Source: Burkholderiales bacterium
Lineage (GTDB): Bacteria; Pseudomonadota; Gammaproteobacteria; Burkholderiales; Nitrosomonadaceae
Length of the DNA stretch: 64,000 nt
Direction: 5' to 3'
NCBI GenBank assembly: GCA_024235735.1
Contig: JACKLU010000002.1
Span: 283,878 to 347,877, forward strand
In this document: piece after piece, positions 63,019 to 64,000 of the stretch
Layout of the letters: each line of letters begins with the position of its first letter
Position numbering within the stretch: the first letter of the stretch is position 1
The notes under the pieces: generated by a model
Told to the model about the DNA's origin: nothing
Database searches by the model: none
Seen by the model: the letters and a program-made list of their open reading frames with translations, nothing else
Position numbers and translations under genes: made by a program

Positions 63019-63076
63019 AAACCCTATACACAGGATAGGGTTTGTTCTTTTTTCGCCTTGAAACCCTATAGGGTTT
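63019..63076. repeat. Paired palindromes with shared AAACCCTAT arms
   Basis: AAACCCTAT (63019-63027) pairs with ATAGGGTTT (63035-63043), followed by GTTCTTTTTT. At 63061-63076 AAACCCTATAGGGTTT is a perfect 16-bp palindrome that contains the stop codon of the relaxase gene. Four copies of the same half-site in 58 bp suggest a binding region or a paired terminator. Confidence 0.65.
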
Positions 63077-63833
63077 GTCGCTCTACCCTTACCTTCGAAG
63101 TCATAATTTCCACGAATGATTTTCTTTTACCGTTGTTGCCGGGGCGCTGATTAATGCCTAATAATTGCGCGTATGGCAAAGGGTCTCTGTGGATCGCATC
63201 ACGTACAACTGGCCAGATTGCCGATTTCATCACTGAATCAGTTGCTAGCCAGCTTAAAACCAGTTGTTCAATGCTTTCCTTTTGTTTGCCTGCAAGGTAT
63301 TTGCTCTGATTCTTGCTTAAACCATGATTAACAGCAACATCATCATAAAATCGGTTAATCAGCTGCATTAGATTACCTCTGCCGCCCATGATTTCACTAC
63401 CCCGCATTCTGCCATTAACCAAAGGCAGAATTAGCGCGTGTGCATGTGGCGCGCTTTCATCAAGATGAACGTCAAACGATAACAATACACCTGGAATATT
63501 CTGCTTTGTCCAATTCATACAATCATGAAAGAATGGCCGGGTGTCTTGTTGATGCCGGCTAATAGGCAGGCTGAATATGATTTCCAACGCCATGACTTGA
63601 TTTTTGCGTGTTTTATCAATACCAGCCTGCACCATCAACACTTTGGCGGTACGGTCGATTTCTTCAGTCGTTGCCGTGGTGGTCAGTGAATAGTTTAACC
63701 GTGTTCTGAACGCGTCAATATTCGCGCCCGCGCCACGTTCGGCCTGCGTTTCACGTTTATTGTGTTTTGCGGCTTTCAGAATACCAGTTTTGTTGTTCAC
63801 CGTACCCAAACGGAGAAGGTAACTTGTTGCCAT
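63066..63833 (-). CDS. MobV/Pre-family relaxase
   Basis: 255 residues. His123-x-Asp125-Glu126-x-x-x-His130-x-His132 (HLDESAPHAH) is the metal/catalytic signature of MobV plasmid recombination enzymes, which nick DNA at an origin of transfer. The N-terminal part has the expected YLLRLGTVNNKTGILKAAKHNKRE. The protein is shorter than typical Pre/Mob proteins (usually 350-500 residues), and stops within a palindrome; it may be a small form or a truncated one. Four small genes follow leftward; the palindrome array lies beyond them. Confidence 0.75.
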   Translation of the reverse strand: MATSYLLRLGTVNNKTGILKAAKHNKRETQAERGAGANIDAFRTRLNYSLTTTATTEEIDRTAKVLMVQAGIDKTRKNQVMALEIIFSLPISRHQQDTRPFFHDCMNWTKQNIPGVLLSFDVHLDESAPHAHALILPLVNGRMRGSEIMGGRGNLMQLINRFYDDVAVNHGLSKNQSKYLAGKQKESIEQLVLSWLATDSVMKSAIWPVVRDAIHRDPLPYAQLLGINQRPGNNGKRKSFVEIMTSKVRVERQTL

Positions 63834-63836
63834 TGT

Positions 63837-63989
63837 TTAGCCATCCATCAAGCGGGACAGATAAACATATAGTGACCACAATTCGAACAAACTGAGTGAG
63901 GCAAGATCGGCACTGATCCCTAAGTGAGAAAAACGAACAATCAAAAATTCAAGGCGCTCCAGCCATACGTCATTCGCGCCCTTTTCCAT
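63837..63989 (-). CDS. Small protein upstream of the relaxase (start may be beyond window)
   Basis: From ATG 63989 the frame encodes 50 residues: MEKGANDVWLERLEFLIVRF, then LASLSLFELWSLYVYLSRLM near the end. It stops 3 nt before the relaxase start, so it is likely in the same operon. No ribosome site is visible at 63989, and the frame is open to the window edge, so the true start may lie further upstream. Family unknown. Confidence 0.5.
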   Translation of the reverse strand: MEKGANDVWLERLEFLIVRFSHLGISADLASLSLFELWSLYVYLSRLMDG

Positions 63990-64000
63990 GGGGGTGTTTT

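Overview
The window looks like the chromosome of a betaproteobacterium, most probably a member of the Nitrosomonadaceae (Nitrosomonas-like). This is inferred from the style of the proteins, the exosortase A (XrtA) exopolysaccharide locus, the trxA-rho, ispB//rplU-rpmA-obg-proB and bfd-bfr arrangements, and the abundance of copper, sulfide and iron genes. No ammonia-oxidation gene lies in the window, so the genus is not proven.

Layout. 1-4.5 kb: a leftward operon (DUF6502 protein, DUF5666 protein with a long charged tail, and a surface protein ending in Asp-rich 15-residue repeats that runs off the window) and, divergently, an RTX-like acidic protein; the two transcription units share a 19-bp inverted operator/promoter repeat. 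4.8-10.6 kb: a tightly packed operon of an alpha/beta hydrolase, a P-loop NTPase, an ABC-exporter-like protein whose ATPase motifs are destroyed, a porin, and an aspartyl-hydroxylase-like protein. 10.9-13.8 kb: two Tat-exported enzymes, a multicopper oxidase and a PLP-dependent histidine-decarboxylase-like protein. 14-18.9 kb: a sulfide/persulfide detoxification block (persulfide dioxygenase, two YeeE/YedE halves, a BigR-type ArsR repressor, a DUF442-SQR fusion, a TauE exporter). 19-22.8 kb: nucleotide-sugar genes (GDP-mannose and UDP-ManNAc supply) and the bacterioferritin pair. 22.9-26.5 kb: a soluble sugar dehydrogenase and two decayed genes (TonB receptor, KAP NTPase fragment).

27-38.8 kb is a ten-gene XrtA/PEP-CTERM exopolysaccharide locus (export lipoprotein, chain-length protein, tyrosine kinase, outer-membrane protein, ATPase, deacetylase, FemAB-like protein, two glycosyltransferases, exosortase A), followed by an AT-rich acyltransferase and three tRNAs (His, Arg, Pro). 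40.8-50.8 kb is mostly housekeeping: rho, trxA, alkA, ispB, rplU, rpmA, obg, proB, a DUF1624-type membrane acyltransferase, a PilH/PilI-like pair and argB. 50.9-54.4 kb carries two unlisted overlapping mini-genes, tonB-exbB-exbD and a dicarboxylate/amino-acid symporter. 54.5-61.1 kb has a large SNF2 helicase and two MacB-like ABC permeases.

From about 61.2 kb to the end the sequence changes to a mobilizable element: a MobV/Pre-type relaxase, a row of small coiled-coil proteins that are paralogues of one another, a mini-gene broken by a run of nine A, and a 268-bp stretch with eight consecutive palindromes (one of them a perfect 24-bp palindrome). The palindrome array, the broken ABC exporter operon, the Tat-exported PLP enzyme and the shared divergent operator are the parts most worth a second look.
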